A stretch of 64,000 bases of DNA from Siderastrea siderea. Taxonomy: Eukaryota; Cnidaria; Anthozoa; Scleractinia; Rhizangiidae. Every line of letters begins with the position of its first letter. Within the stretch, counting starts at the first letter, position 1. Shown here piece after piece: positions 12,788 through 25,200 of the stretch. A program made the position numbers and the translations under genes. The stretch spans positions 41,085,069 through 41,149,068 of the forward strand of contig OZ034975.1 of the NCBI GenBank assembly GCA_964030785.1, in the 5' to 3' direction. Under the pieces are notes generated by a model. That model worked only from the letters and a program-made list of their open reading frames with translations. It searched no databases and was not told the DNA's origin.

Positions 12788-13309
12788 ACCTACATTTCTG
12801 ATAAACTTTCTCTTACCCAACCAAAATAAACAGTAACACCACTGCTATTTTCCTGGACAACAGGTCCACAATATTATACATCCTCCCTGAGACCTATTTT
12901 CCTTTTGTCATAATAATAAAGAGAGGTGTGGGAGGGAGACGGGCTGAGGGTCTTTTCGTACCCAGTCCCATAGCAGTTACTTCAATACTCGTACCCAGTT
13001 TCCATGTATTTGATTTTAGGACGACGGTCGATCGCATACAAGTTAAATATAAGCGATTGGGAACAGAATTTCGAAACTCACAATTTAGAAACCATTGTCA
13101 TTGTGGCGCCCACCCCTCCTCCCACAAAACACCTTGTTGTCCTGCCACATTTCAACCAGAAATACGATCTCTACCCCACCCCCATCGCTTAGTTTACGGT
13201 ACACCCTTCTCCGAGCTTCGTGAGGTTCTGCGAGTCACGTATTTCTAGTTTAAACTTGATCCACTTTTTAGTATTAAAAAGAATAACGGGCCTGTGCGAC
13301 TCCTACGCA

Positions 13310-14660
13310 AGTGATTTAGCCTTTCTAGAGTTTTGCTGTCATGAGCAAAGCTCATTCAGCAATGGTTGCCGTTTAATAAAATGCCAGCTGTTCATGAGTC
13401 TTGGTCTTACGTTCGGCACTGCTGCGTAATATTGCATTACAAAGGGCTGAGTGAAGATTTTCTTGTTTTTATATTTTTGTCAGAGGGCTTGATTTCTGTT
13501 TTTAAAAGTAACTTCTAAGAGGGTTGTTTGAATGAAGTTCTCAGTGTATCCTCTCTCAAGAAGATGTGTTTGAAGTTCGTGATGCTCATTTCAAATAATG
13601 TTAATGTTTAGTTCTGAGTAGTCTTAGAGCCTCTTTTGTGATGAAGCCTCTTTTTACTCCGGATGGATGGTGGGTTGAAAAATCGGTGTACTGCAATGTT
13701 GTACATCTAGCACCGACTCGGTTTTAAATCTTTCGCCTTTGTATTCAGTAGTGTCTAAGAACTTTGTTTTCTGTTTTGGATACTTCAGCCGCAAACTTGA
13801 TATTCTGATGGTGTTTGTTAAACTGAACTGTGTAATTTCTTCTCTGGCTGTGTCCCAGAGAGAGAAGATATCATCAATGAATCGTTTCCAGACGAGCTGT
13901 TTTAAAGCGCTTTGATTTAAGATCTCTGTTTCTACCTTAACCATGAAAATATTTGCAAAAGTAACTGCCATTTTCAGTTGGTGCTCGTGGCAGTTCCATA
14001 TATTTGCAGGTAGTTTTCTCCATTAGATGGAGTTCTCCACTAAGATAAGTTTGAGCGCTCTTTGCAGTAGACATTTGTTGATAGGACGTTCATTTCCGTG
14101 AATTGCTTTGTATGCATTGCACACTATGTTTATTCTTTCCTCTTGTGGTATATTTGTATATAAGCCCATAATGTCCATTGAAACAAGGATTGTGTTTTCT
14201 CGAACCTTCGTTTTCTCTAAGAAATTGATGAAGTGAGTCATATCTTTCATGACTGTTGCAACTGGGCCTGGCATCACAACCTGATACAATAGGTTTCCCG
14301 ACTGGCCATGGGGCTGGTTTGTGTATCTTTGGTAGGGTGTGAAATATTGGAATTATGGGGCAGCTATGGTGTTTGACAAAGCCATGTTTTAGTCATTTCA
14401 TCTATAAGGTTTCCAAGGTAGAGTTCGCCAACAAGCTGTTGAGCTCTTAGGTTCATTTCCTCCACCATAGGATTCACAAGAGGTCTGTATAGTGTTCCCT
14501 GTGATCTAGCTGGGTTTGACCTTCTTTTATCCTTAATGTTAAGAGCTACAGTTGTAGTTCCTTTGTCAGCCTTTTTAAGCCTAATGTTGGTGTCACGGTT
14601 CAGGGCTTGCCCTGCCTTCAGCGGAATTAATATTATCCTTTGGCTCGGAATTTTGACCAT
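13310..14660 (-). pseudogene. Penelope-like reverse transcriptase remnant
   Basis: Minus-strand frames in the right order but broken by stops and shifts: a KKADKGTTTVALN segment (about 14590-14540), a TLPK-IHK-like region near 14330-14290, MDIMGLYTNIPQEERINIVC (14180-14110), MAVTFANIFMVKVETEIL (from 13971), the catalytic box FIDDIFSLWD (13880-13850), KTKFLDTTEYKGERFK, and a downstream AVPNVRPRLMNSWHFIK region near 13400. This set is characteristic of Penelope-like elements. The catalytic Tyr of YIDD is Phe. No GIY-YIG endonuclease was recognised. Inactive by its breaks. Confidence 0.85.
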
Positions 14661-15943
14661 GAGACCTCACTGGAGATAAAATATATGTGTCCTTCTTTTT
14701 ATAACTGTTAAGACCTTTTAATACGATTTTTATGTAAAGGTAGTCGATGTGATAATGACTGATAATATTAATAATCAGTAATTTTAAAATGCAACACAAA
14801 TAATCCGTGATCTTTAAATTTAGTGGCCAATAATCCGTATCCCCTCTCTAAAAACCCGTAACAATCCATAATCTTAAAACCCTAACAGGGCCTCATTTCA
14901 GTCTGTTTTTATGGCCTATAAATTTATTTTAGATTCTGAATGATTGAAAACGACACCGAAAAGCTAAATGACTTTATTCAGAACAAATAGCTTGAAGTAA
15001 CCTTTTGCTGGAAATTAAATAATACACACCCGACTGACCAGAAATCTATCGGGGGAGGGCTGGGGAAGGAACGACTTCAATAGCTGCAAACCATTTATGT
15101 GCAAAATCTGTGGCAGTGAAATGATTCAAACGATAACCGTATACTTTGGTAGCCTGCAGTTTACCCTTTTACAGGTCTCATGTATTTGTTAAGTGTTAAA
15201 AGCTGATTTAACGCGGCCCATTTGTCCCTCAGCAGATTTGTCTATTTTAGGAAAATGTCAATTTTGCATAAGCTATGTTGAAGCTTAAAAGTGGATTGCC
15301 CGCAAAGATTTTTCGATAATGTTTAAGTGCAATCCTATGGCTCTTTTGTGAAATGCAGATTAACTATGGATCTTGTCTACTACATAGAAAAAAATTCCGT
15401 TGAAATTTGGTAAAATTGGCACTTTTTCAAATCTGCCAAACCACACTCTCTGTTGAAAATTATTGTTCAGCTGATAAGAAGAGTCTAAAAGAAGTATTGG
15501 TAGGAAATATTAAGAAGGTCAGTTACATAAAGAAACATCATTTGATTTATGATTGGCTAATGTTTGTTTTGACAAGTGACATGCAAAGTTGGTAAATTTT
15601 GGAAAATTTTTTGAGCCAAAGTTGCTTCCATGGGGATCAAACTTAAATTGCCTGTCACGTGACCACATTAGTATAAGAAGACAAACTAATGTCGATTTGA
15701 TTACTGGCTCATGACTAGCTTTCAGCAAGCAAATTTTTACTACTGAATCTTCCAGCGCCCATTAAACTTGCTCCTGAGTAAAAGTTAAGGCATGTGGTTG
15801 TGCATTATGTTCTCGGCGCAATTTTCAACACCATTATATTTAAATGTTTGTTTTTGTTGTTTAGAGAAACACTACCAACTGACCATGCCCTACCTCCACG
15901 TTTCCAGAGTCTTCTAGCTTATGATATGTCATTTTCTTTCTAG
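14661..15943. other. upstream of first Ig exon, no gene seen
   Basis: Non-coding. The RTK signal-peptide exon was expected here or further upstream but no ATG plus hydrophobic stretch plus phase 1 donor could be supported. Confidence 0.4.
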
Positions 15944-16285
15944 AATCTTTATCACGATTTACTTCAACGCCTTCCAACCCATCGTTTGCGCTGGAAGGGC
16001 AGGACATCACTCTTGTGTGGAACTACTCTCTTTGTGATCCTGTTCGCTATGCCAAGTTCTACAATGTGACTGGAAGCAGAAGTATTCTGATTGCAAGAAC
16101 ATATGGAGGGAGCACAACTGTAGAGGCCAATTTCCAAGAACGATTTAGAGCAAACATATCAGACACCCAAGCAAGGCTGAACATTCTTAAAGGGCAAACA
16201 TCGGATCAGGGAAGATATCGTTTTTATCTGCGTACCTTGTTTCTTTTCGACAGACTCAGACACACAGTGGAGTTAATTGTACAGT
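15944..16285 (+). CDS. RTK exon: first Ig-like domain
   Basis: 342 nt, polypyrimidine acceptor ending TTTCTAG and donor GTAAGT, phase 1 on both sides. It encodes an Ig V-like domain opening [15 protein letters not shown], with a later DQGRYRFYL strand. The usual first cysteine is not obvious; the W of LVW and the D-x-G-x-Y pattern are present. N-glycosylation motifs (NYS, NVT, NIS) suit an extracellular domain. The preceding exon should supply a signal peptide ending in the first base of a Gly or Glu codon. No such exon could be recognised upstream. Confidence 0.85.
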
Positions 16286-19200
16286 GTAAGTAAAAAACCG
16301 ACTGAGGTCACATTAAATTTTACGAAAATTCTACCTTCGAAATTTTACCACCAACGTTTGCGCGATAATTACAAACTAATTTTCGTTTTTTAGCTCCAGC
16401 AAAGTTCATTAATGTTAGTAGAGAACAAACAGTGCATGAAGGCCTAGAACTGCAGTTGTACTGTGAAGCATCTGGTAAACCAGCACCAAACATCACTTGG
16501 ACCAAAGTGTTTCACAATGGAAGTGAGAGTAAAGTACTGCACAGGGAAACCACTTGGAAAATTATGAACATTAACCGAACTGATGCTGGTACATTCCGCT
16601 GCACAGCTAACAACGGAGCCGGAAATCCAGCTGATCAGGCGATTGAAGTGAATGTCTTATGTAAGAAATGCAATTAAAAGCTAGTTCATTGAGTTTTTTT
16701 TCTTAGGGGGGACGGGGGACGGGAGACGGATTTCATATGTGTAAAGTCTTACAAACAGATCACATTTGTAAATATTTAAACCTCGAAGACAAGAATCGCC
16801 ATAGTTGGAAGGTCGTGGATTAAGGAACCTAAGTCATCGAAACGCAACTCTGAATGCTGTTTTCTAACGCTCCTCAAAGTTATAACGGAAACTGAACAGT
16901 ATAACATTGGACAACTGGGATAGTTAGCCAAACTGACTAAAAACAGAGTGCTAATGCCAGGCCTTTGCTTGTTGGTTGATAAACCACTACTGAAGCAAAC
17001 AAGAGCAAAGACGTCTCACGTATGTTTTAACTTTTGGTAACGTTTTTCATTTTGCACCTAGATCCTGCAAAAATTATAAGACGTCCTCAAAATAGCAGCA
17101 TTGAAGTTGGAGGATTCTCAGCTTTCTTCTGTGAAGCAGAGGGAAATCCCACTCCAGTTATAACTTGGACACGTGATAAAACAAATGAGATTGTTGGTTA
17201 CGGAAGGACGATAGTTTTCTGTTCAGCTCAGCTCTTTGATGAAGGATGGTACACCTGCGGTTCAAAAAATGAAGTAGGTCCTGAAGACAGGGCAAGTGTC
17301 TACCTTGAAGTCACAGGTAAGAATGATAATCTGTTGTCAGCCCCCAAACTTTCTGAACTTGTAATCCCTCCTCATGTTTGAATATTGAACTGTTATAAGG
17401 GATGCACTGGTTAAGCATATCAAACGAAATTATTACGCTCGAATGCAATTGGAGAGTAGCGCATAGTCACTGAAGTCTTTCAAATAGCTCTATTTCAGAG
17501 ATGGTTCAAGCTATAAATTTGCTTTGATAAATGTTTGCTTTTTAAATATATGTAAACATTGCAACATTTTTAGCTTTGTTATATCCTTCTCTTTTCATCT
17601 TGTCTCGTCCTTTCCTTGGATGTCATTTTTACCTAAAGAGAAAAACAAAGAAGGACAATATAATGTCGTTAATTATTCATGAGTTCATCACATGTAAACT
17701 TAGGTCACGTGATCAGACAGTGAAATTACAGAATGAGTTTTACCGTTCATGTTACACTAATGCTTTGTCAAAGAGGAGACCTTTGCTTCATTCAGGTTTC
17801 TTCGCCATTTCCTAGGATGCAATTTTTCTACTCTTGTACCTTAGCACTACGTGTGGTATAGAATTTGTAATTCTAAATATTCTTTCGGTGACGTCATGCT
17901 TATTTATTCACTTTCAAGGAGGAGGGACCGGCACACAAATCAATGCTACCATGAAAATAAGTAACGTCGAGTATCATGAAAGTCTAAGTAACCTTGAGGG
18001 TGAACGATCTCAATCTTTGATGGCAAATGTTACGAAGGTGGTAAGTGACAAATTCAGCCGGTTCATGAATGAAGGTGTTTTGGTCGATAAGCGCAGATAT
18101 TTTACGAGTTGCGTACTATCTTATCGAGCACCGCAGTGGCGAGGAAAAATGTGAGCAATGAGTAAAATTTCCACTTGTGTTATCGACCAAAACACCAAAT
18201 AAGGTTTATTATTCCACTACATTTTGTTTTTGCTTCGTCCTCCTTCAGCTAAAAAATCCCGGTTCAAACCGGGATTATACATTGGAATACACTGGCGTTA
18301 TATTGCCAGTTCTCCATCTTGCCCTCGTACAGTAAAATGACACAACAGTGGAATAATGAACATAAATGTTACATTGGAACTTTTCAGAACAGACATTTCC
18401 TTGGTACCAGTAAATCTTTTTCTTACAAATGTTCTACTGGTTCAAAATTAACTTAATTCTACCTCTGTCAGGTTTGATGTCCATTGCCCGGGAAAAAGAG
18501 CATTTTAATGAGGCCCTGTTAGGGGTAAATTCCGACAAGCGACATGCCCTTGAAACGCCGACATGATAGCCACGAATAAGCGACGAACGACATACTTCTC
18601 TGATGAATTAACGAAAGCGACATGTATGAATAATAACCTAAGCCGACAGCAACTGCGAAGATTCAAAAGCGTTTGCGTGACTTGCGTACGCTTTACTATT
18701 TTTACACACAAAAAAATCAATCGATCCCACGTGCTCGTATGAGTCATATGACATCAGGTCTTTGTCAGGTCAGAGAGGTCAGGTTGTCAGGTTCTCCATC
18801 TTTCTCGTCGTCTCGATTGCCATCGATTTCACAGAGGTGGCAAAGGACGCAAGGTCAATCATTCTTGAGAGAAAAAAAATTAGAGCATGGGGAAACACAA
18901 GGTGAAACACAAAGGTCACAAAGGTGATACAGATCGGAAAAAACACAAAAGTCACAATGAAAGAGAGGTCCCAAAGGAAATACAAGCTAGGTGAGTGCCT
19001 ATCAGAGATCATCAAATTAAAACTAAAGGTTTTAATTGACCACTGTCTGTCTTGTCTCTTCACAAAGACCTAACAAGTCCTACAAGGACAGGCTGGTACT
19101 GTCCTGAGTACAATAGTGAGTCAAAAATTGTTTTTGTTAAAAACCAGAACAGGCTCCGCTGTTCAAACTTTATTTTGTAAAGGTCTGTTCAGAAAAAGCA

Positions 19201-22200
19201 GAATAAACAAAGGCGAGGTAATTACTGAAAGACATAAGTAATTTTTATTATGGACATTATGTGGCTTCATATTTCTATCACTACCATCAGTGACATCTGT
19301 CAGTGGCCAGAAGTGAATCATTTTTTGACATTTTTGCAATTTTTACAACAAGACAGCTTAGATCTTAGTCATCCCACATACTATCGTGGAACCTGGAGCA
19401 GGCTAATTGACAACAGATTTGCCAGAGATGTATACTTCTTGTCTTCGATTTTCAATGCACTCTCTTTATGAGCGGCTTCAAAAAGCAGGGGTGTTTCTTG
19501 GTGTTTCAGAAATTATTGTTGTCGCAAAAGCTCCACCAATTCCCTCACTGAATAAAACTTGACAAATGTCAAATACTTAAGTCCGTGAATGTGACGCAAT
19601 GGTCGGCAAATAAAAACTTCAAATACAAGTGCTGTGCGAAATCGTGACAGAATGTCCGTTGAATCCATGCTATTGATTGCTAAGCCATCAGTAAGAGAGG
19701 TCATCCGTAAGGTCCCAGCACTGGTACAGACGGTTATACCTGATCATGAGACCTTTCGCCTCTATGAGGGTAACGCCAAAGGCTCCTTGAGAATCCAACT
19801 GGCATCTGTGTCGGTGACCACGGGAATTTTTTTATCACTGACAACAAAAAGTCACTGCTATTCTTAGTGCGCCCGCACTACCCAGTTGATGTCACTGAGG
19901 TGTCTAATTCTTTAAAGAGTCCCAATTGTGTTGCGCATACCAGTGGAGTTGTATTTGTAGCAGATACAGGCAACAAGAGGGTGGCGTACATAGCAGTTGG
20001 GTCCGCTGTGTTTTTAGAGCCAAAGAACTGGAAGGTGTCCGAGCTACGGGTTGAATTAGAAAAACGAGAAATCCAGGTTCACTCCTCTGCTAAAAAGTCT
20101 GACCTTGTAGCAGCAATGAGCAAGTGGCTTCAGGAACAAAGAAGATGTATTGAATATTCATCATTAGACCTTAATACTCTTCCAATGGATAAAGAAATCA
20201 AGACACCACTAGCACTTATCGCTGCGGCATCTGACTTGCTTATGGTGTCTGACAGTCATTCTCACTCCATTTATCAAGTATGCATCAACAACAATGGGGC
20301 CTTTCTAAAAGGAACAGTAAGCTTGCTTATGAAGCTTCCTGAAGGAGCACAACCTATGGGATTGACCTTTGACGGAAACATCGTCTACGTTGCTGACTCG
20401 AGCAGTAATGGTGGCATCACGAAGTTCAATCCCTCAACTTCTGAAAGCCAGTTGATAGTTTAAGTTCATCGATGGACTTATGGATAGATCAGGTCCAAGA
20501 GAAAATGGGGAGGAAATCAGCAATGCAGGGACCGCAGGGAACTATATCTGCAAAGTCGACGCAGTGTTGAAATCCTCATAGAGTCATTGTCGTCAATGAA
20601 AGATTTTTTCCAGCAGGTATACCCAGGATTTCAAAGTTATCTTAAACTGGCCGCAACCTTGACTCTTGTGGTGAACTTCTACAGTCAGATGCGCTCAAGA
20701 AATGACATGTCCACCGTCTTAGAGTTTGCTTACCTCTTTGTCCCCACTATTCACGAGTCCCTAACGCAGTTAACGGACACTGGCTTTGTGTACTACACCT
20801 CACCACACTCGTACTATGAAGCACCCAAGAGTACGAAGATTCCCTTCCGAGACTTGCCATCAATGCCTTACCCAGCCTCCATGGAGTTGAGCAAAGAGGG
20901 TCAAAAGATGATGAGGGACTGGCGAGACAACTTTGGAAAACCAGTTCGCCAGCTGACCGTTCGTAACCAAAGTACAAAAGACAATGTGGGGACGCTTCCA
21001 CTGTACGCATACACGACTTCGGATCCTCTTTCAAGGCGTCTGGATTTTTCCGCCACAAACAGAGGTCACAGAGATGCAGCAAGCTAGCGGAGGGGCATGT
21101 TTATTTGAAGCTAATAGTGTAGTGGTATTGAAACGCGATCATATTCGTGGATTCTCGCTTAGAGAACCTTCTTTGTAGGAAGTATTCTAACCGACGTCAG
21201 CGACAAAGAACTTAATCCTCTTTGTGAAATTCAATTATTCGTTCCTTCATTTGAAGACTGTCTTCTGTTTAGATTACATGGAAGAGTAAGCATCCATCGA
21301 GATGGCATAGTGGGCAAAGTAGAGGAAAGGCATTCCCAGAAAGAGACAATTGTTCTCAAACTGAGCGAGGCATCCTACGAGACATTTCTCAGATATCAAA
21401 ATGACATCGAAGACGTTCTGCCCGAGAGAGATCAACATCAAGATTCTGAAGATGACAGCCCTGCAGACGTGGTCTTTGGCAGAATGCTTTTACGCACCGC
21501 ATCCGGGAGACCAGTTATTCGTCCAGATCGCTTGGACCTTTAGCATATAACATTCACAAGTTGGTTTTTTTTTTTCAATTTCCCCTACAGCTAGCTTTGC
21601 AAGACACTGAATTGACTGAGAGTTAAAACTTCTATACTACATTGTTCTTCTTGTAATACGCTAAGTGCCAGGAATATAGGCGAAATTTCCTCGTGCTCAT
21701 TGTTAATTTGGCGTTGTTGCGCATGGGATGTCATATTCAAAAGGCAATGACAAGTGTCAATGGAAAAAAGGAGGTCAAGTTACGAAATTCTGACAGGCGA
21801 CACTGGAACGTTTTGAAATTCAGACGGAGGACATAGGTACCCCCCCCCCCCCCAACAGGGCCTCTTTAATGCTCTATATTTAAAAAATATAGTTTTTATT
21901 TTAATGTAATTAAATAAGGAAGCGTGTATTGAAAAGGTGACCATAGGAGAGGCCAGTCTGTGTAAAGTCTTTTATATATCAGCGTGTTGTTAATTGGATG
22001 AGCTACGAGTTAAGGTATGACGAAAGTGATCGTTGCCCAGTTTCGCAGGGAAGCAGTCGATAGAATAGATTAGATAATAAGGTTTTTTCCAAGCAGGTTG
22101 CAAGTCATAACCCAGTTGTCTAACAATTGATTTACTGAGGATAGAAAGGAATATCGCGTCCAAATCTCACTTGTATGCACTGAAAAGTGTCTATGGAAGA

Positions 22201-25200
22201 ATTGGGTACGAGATTAGCTAGGCGGTAGCTGGGAAAGTTGGTGGCAGATTCATCTTATACCCGTGCAAGTCAACTTAGCTTCATTTCAGACTTGGTTGTA
22301 TCGAGTAAAGTGCTTCAGTTACTTCAAAACTAACACATCAATAAGTAAAAATGTTGTTATTCTTCAGGTGAAGAGGGCATTTAAAGATGACGGCAATTTT
22401 GAAAGCATACATGTTGTAGAATTTAGGTAGGGGATAAGAACTAATGAAAATTCCTTCAGTCTCACTGCACACATTCAATGGAATTAACCTGTCAACTAGC
22501 CTGATTCTCTGTATTAACCCTAATCTCTCCATTTTAAATTAATTTATCTATAGCCACTCAAAACCATGGGTTTACATTATCATGCGCATGACGAACGATA
22601 TCAGATTAGCTGTGTGGGCTGGACATGACAAAAAATGGCCTACATTTTAACCTTCAACCGATAAACGAGGAGGATTTTTACCATAAACCGTCAGCGGGAG
22701 TTATTAACCCTATTTAGCCTGACCTAAACAATTTCAACTCAGTTTAAACGGCTCAACGGATAATCACCAAATCTTGTCACTTTTTCTAAAGTTTATCAGA
22801 GAAAATTTTTCTTTGTTAATGACATGTCCATGATGATTAACATTTCCATAGCAACTGTCTACTCAGGAGTGTATTTTGACTATTTTTTCAATCTTTTTTC
22901 ATTTTTTTCTCCCTCGTTCGTAAGAAGGAGATAATCCTTTACTTTTTTGTGCCTGTTTTGATTAAGTATGTTTCTTAAAACAAATTCATATATTTTTCGA
23001 TGTCGTCATTGTCAACTTTGTGACTGCAGGTTCGGGATTCAAGATGGCGGCCTCAAAATTCAGAATGGCTGGTTGTGACGTGTTGTGACGTCATGACACG
23101 TCATAATTGACACATCACAAACCCAATCTGTTAACTAATGACGTGCTGAAAACGTGCCAAGTTTCCTGAAGATCTATACACAAATCCCTCCCCCCCCCCC
23201 CCACCCCAAGCTCAGGAACTCAAAAAAAGCCCAGGCAAAATAGGATTAAAAGAGTCAAGCATCAGGAGTCCTATACTAGTGAACTTATGGTAGCTGTTAT
23301 CGTTTGCGGTGAACGTTTCCCTTTTTCGTCGACTGTCCCAGTGATTGGAAATTTATAAGCCTCTTATCCAGGCACCTTGGTGGGGAAGAGAAAGATATTT
23401 TGAGTGGAGAAAGTGCTCAGAGAGGCTTGGAGCCTGTTGACAGGCTTCTCTGCCGTCTAAATGTTATACCCCATCAAGACCCACATATACATGTAATATA
23501 TAAAAACATAAGAGATGGGAATTTTAAAATTATTGTATATGCTATATGTGCCAGTATTTTAATTAAGGACTCGAACTTAAAAATGACTGGCGATCAGTGG
23601 AACAGTCGTTGGTTTTTATCGGTAGTTTTTATCACTGCATGTATTTCAAAGAATTTACCTACTTGTTTTGATCACTATATTTCATCTATATTAAATAATA
23701 TTTTATATCTCTATTTAAATTTCAGACCAGGAAGCATAATAGTAGTTTTCGTTCTGACATTTAAACGAGCTGTTACTGAAGAACAAGCGATCGCAATTTT
23801 GAGAAAAGCTGCAGATACTGGGAATCTCGGAAGCTTCAAAGTTAATAGCTCTTCTATCACTGCAATTTCGGAAGAGGGCCTTAAAAGTACTCCTGCAACA
23901 ACTAGACCCACACCTGGTAATCCTATAATTTGTTCGCTATCACGACAAAATAAAAAAATAACAAAATAAAAACATCAGCAATTTAGGCTAAGGGTATAAT
24001 GGCCCTAACAAGGAGCGAGTAGGAACAATACAAATTCGCAACAAGAACCGTCTTTGATTTGTCGTGGTATAGTCAGTCAATTAGGTCAGATTTATGAGGG
24101 TTTTCCAATACTCACCACTTGTTCAAAACGTGAAAGTGGTGATATAAGTGGTGCAACTGGTAGGTGTTGTACAAGTGGTGAAGTGGTGAATGTGAGACGT
24201 TTCAGTGAAACAACATGAAGCATTTATTGGTGCCTTTGCATATCATTATAGGCACTTAGAATTTGAGCGTTGTTTTAAGGAAGGGTTCTAGTCAACTCGT
24301 AGGACTCGTACGAGTGGTGCAACTGGTAAACTCAAGTGGTGAAATTACATATCATTACTCTTACTTACAGTACGGAAGAGTTGTGAGGAAGGGGGTCCTT
24401 TCAACTCGTACGACTCGTTCAAGTCGTGCAAGTAGTCAAATTGCATATCATTACTCTTAGGTCGTGTTCTATTGCAATCAACCATTTCAACTAAAACCAG
24501 ATATGGTTGAAACAGTTAAGGATCCCGAATAGAACACTTTTTCAACCGTTTTTGGTTGACATGTGGTTGTGACTGGACATAGTTATTTCCAGACTTCATC
24601 AACTTCCTCTGCCAAGGCTGGCAAGATATCGAAAGGTCGACTTGTTGCTTTGGTTGTCTCTCAAGAACTGTTAGAAGAATTGGTTCTGCCGCATTGTGAA
24701 TCGGTCGATGAATCAGAATATTCAGCAACATGTTTTGGTCATGTTTGTGATTGTATCAAGGGAGAAACCTCTCTTATATCAAGGTTCTGAAAATCGTCGT
24801 TTAAACAGAGCGCAATCGTTGTTTGATGACAATTTTACCGTGACGTCAAACACACTTGAGCAGTTTACGCAGCCGTTTACGCACAAAAACAATCATGCAA
24901 AGCATGAAAACTGATGCTTGCTAACAAGTCAGTGGACGCTACCCATCGTTTTCAACGGTTTCAACCAAGCTCTGAGCTGGTTGAAAAAGTTGATCAACCA
25001 AACCAACCGAAAACGGTTTTCTCCAAATAGAACACGAAAAAGCTCAACCAACCAAACCAACCAAAAAAGGTAGATCCCAATAGAACACGGCCTTACTTAC
25101 AGTTCGGTAGAGCTGTGAGGAAGGGGATCCTTTCAACCAGTACGACTCGTTCAAGTCGTTCAAGTGGTGAAATTGCATATCATTACTCTTACTTACAGTA

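Larger units (their letters stand above)
18510..21864. mobile_element. TIR element with NHL/SAP-like cargo frames
   Basis: The left end is GAGGCCCTGTTAGGGG and the right end is the inverted match CCCCAACAGGGCCTC beside a poly-C run. TTTAAT flanks both ends (18504-18509, 21865-21870), a candidate 6-bp duplication; alternatively the TIR extends outward through AGAGCATT. It lies in an RTK intron and carries plus-strand coding remnants (19634-21543) but no recognised transposase, so the superfamily is open. Confidence 0.6.

Noticed and set aside
18255..18276. AATCCCGGTTCAAACCGGGA hairpin considered as a tRNA fragment
   Set aside because: No cloverleaf or acceptor stem could be drawn; it is a simple palindrome.
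20747..21082. Minus-strand frame of 111 residues
   Set aside because: Antisense shadow of the plus-strand coding remnant at 20587-21087, with no recognisable motif.
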